From the NCBI GenBank assembly GCA_002712945.1, contig PAVA01000040.1:1-26716 (forward strand): a stretch of 26,716 nt of DNA, read 5' to 3'. Origin of the DNA: Citromicrobium sp. GTDB taxonomy: Bacteria > Pseudomonadota > Alphaproteobacteria > Sphingomonadales > Sphingomonadaceae. This document shows, one piece after another, positions 26,217 to 26,716 of this stretch (position 1 is its first letter; the number at the start of each line of letters is the position of its first letter). A model generated the notes under the pieces. It made no database searches and was not told the DNA's origin. It saw only the letters and a list, made by a program, of their open reading frames with translations. The position numbers and the translations under genes were made by a program.

Positions 26217-26716
26217 TCAACGGCCCGGATAGACCGGAAACGCGCCGCACAGCTCGCCGACCTCGGTGCGCACGGCCTGCTCGACCTGAGCATCGCCCTC
26301 CGGCCCGTTCTTGGCAAGGCCATCGACCACGCGGGCGATCAGCTCGCCGATCTTGGAGAACTCGTCGGTGCCGAAGCCGCGGGTCGTCCCCGCAGGGCTG
26401 CCGAGCCGGAGCCCGCTGGTGACGAAGGGGCTGCGCTTGTCGAACGGAATGCCGTTCTTGTTGCAGGTGAGGTAGGCGCGATCGAGGCCCTTTTCGGCGT
26501 CCTTACCGGTCACGTCCTTCGCGGAAAGGTCGACCAGCATCGAGTGGTTGTCCGTCCCGCCCGAAACGATCCGCAGGCCGTGCGCTTCGAGGCTTTGGGC
26601 GAGCGCACGTGCGTTATCGACGACGCGCTGCGCATAATCCTTGAAATCGGGCCGCAGGGCCTCGCGGAAGGCGACGGCCTTGGCCGCGACGATGTGCATC
26701 AGCGGGCCGCCCTGCA
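26217..26716 (-). CDS. glyA: Serine hydroxymethyltransferase GlyA, C-terminal part (cut by window edge)
   Basis: GlyA is the PLP enzyme converting serine and tetrahydrofolate to glycine and 5,10-methylene-THF. The visible C-terminal 165 residues start at [16 protein letters not shown], the conserved segment just after the PLP-lysine region, and continue through [23 protein letters not shown] (His/Asp loop), [32 protein letters not shown] (folate and substrate Arg in SGLRLG) and end at VYPGR. The active-site lysine itself is off the edge. No stop interrupts the frame up to 26716. It heads the operon glyA - small membrane protein - trmJ - FkbM methyltransferase, and complements SerB in the same window for serine/glycine/one-carbon flow. 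Confidence 0.95.
   Translation of the reverse strand, partial: QGGPLMHIVAAKAVAFREALRPDFKDYAQRVVDNARALAQSLEAHGLRIVSGGTDNHSMLVDLSAKDVTGKDAEKGLDRAYLTCNKNGIPFDKRSPFVTSGLRLGSPAGTTRGFGTDEFSKIGELIARVVDGLAKNGPEGDAQVEQAVRTEVGELCGAFPVYPGR

Overview
The window is a 26.7 kb stretch of high-G+C chromosome from an alphaproteobacterium, most likely Sphingomonadales and probably near Erythrobacteraceae. That placement rests on protein character (COQ4-type ubiquinone protein, sphingomonad-like RecJ, PurL, TrmJ and SerB sequences) and on REP-like palindromes built around CTTCGACAAGCTCAGG, a repeat I associate with sphingomonad genomes. It is inference from reading, not a database match. Gene density is very high. 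There is no gap above 300 bases, no tRNA or rRNA gene, and no CRISPR array, phage gene or transposase that I can see.

Layout. 1-909 (-): 5' part of recJ, cut by the window edge. 991-2373 (+): a flavodoxin-like protein and an unassigned 258-aa protein. 2370-5444 (-): nitronate monooxygenase, an amidohydrolase, and miaA, which is coupled upstream of the amidohydrolase. 5437-7259 (+): serB, whose start overlaps the divergent miaA start, then a COQ4-family gene behind a promoter with a 14-bp palindrome. 7265-8141: two different REP-like inverted repeats flanking a nitroreductase gene (-). 8147-11087 (-): purL and a YdjM-like membrane protein. 11170-12840 (+): xseB-ispA-coaD, overlapping at each junction. 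12921-14758 (+): secreted cyclophilin, then queA. 14755-18113 (+): zinc-ribbon protein, YadGH-like ABC exporter, DUF481 outer-membrane protein. 18110-18637 (-): a secreted hypothetical protein. 18750-20593 (+): tgt and an overlapping M50B-type membrane protease. 20753-22729 (+): S9 prolyl oligopeptidase, facing rpsD (-) across a bidirectional terminator. 23641-23952 (+): chorismate mutase. 23984-24268 (-): small secreted protein. 24390-26716 (-): an apparent operon, glyA (partial) - 73-aa membrane protein - trmJ - FkbM methyltransferase.

How the genes work together. Most are core metabolism: purines (PurL), serine/one-carbon (SerB, GlyA), isoprenoid/quinone (IspA, COQ4), CoA (CoaD), aromatics (chorismate mutase). 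Four act on tRNA: MiaA (A37 prenylation), QueA and Tgt (queuosine) and TrmJ (2'-O-methylation). queA and tgt, which I expect to be neighbours in relatives, are separated here by about 4 kb holding envelope genes. Several pairs are translationally coupled (ATGA, GTGA or CTGA overlaps).

I see no convincing multi-gene novel system. The most interesting points are an apparent CTG start codon for trmJ overlapping the upstream stop, the mutually embedded starts of miaA and serB, a candidate repressor operator on the COQ4 promoter, two REP families flanking one gene, and several small unassigned proteins in conserved contexts. The longest gene-free stretch is 23421-23640 (220 nt, rpsD leader and promoter). 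Gaps of 73-160 nt at 1477-1596, 3351-3423, 11088-11169, 12841-12920, 18638-18749 and 20594-20752 show no gene.
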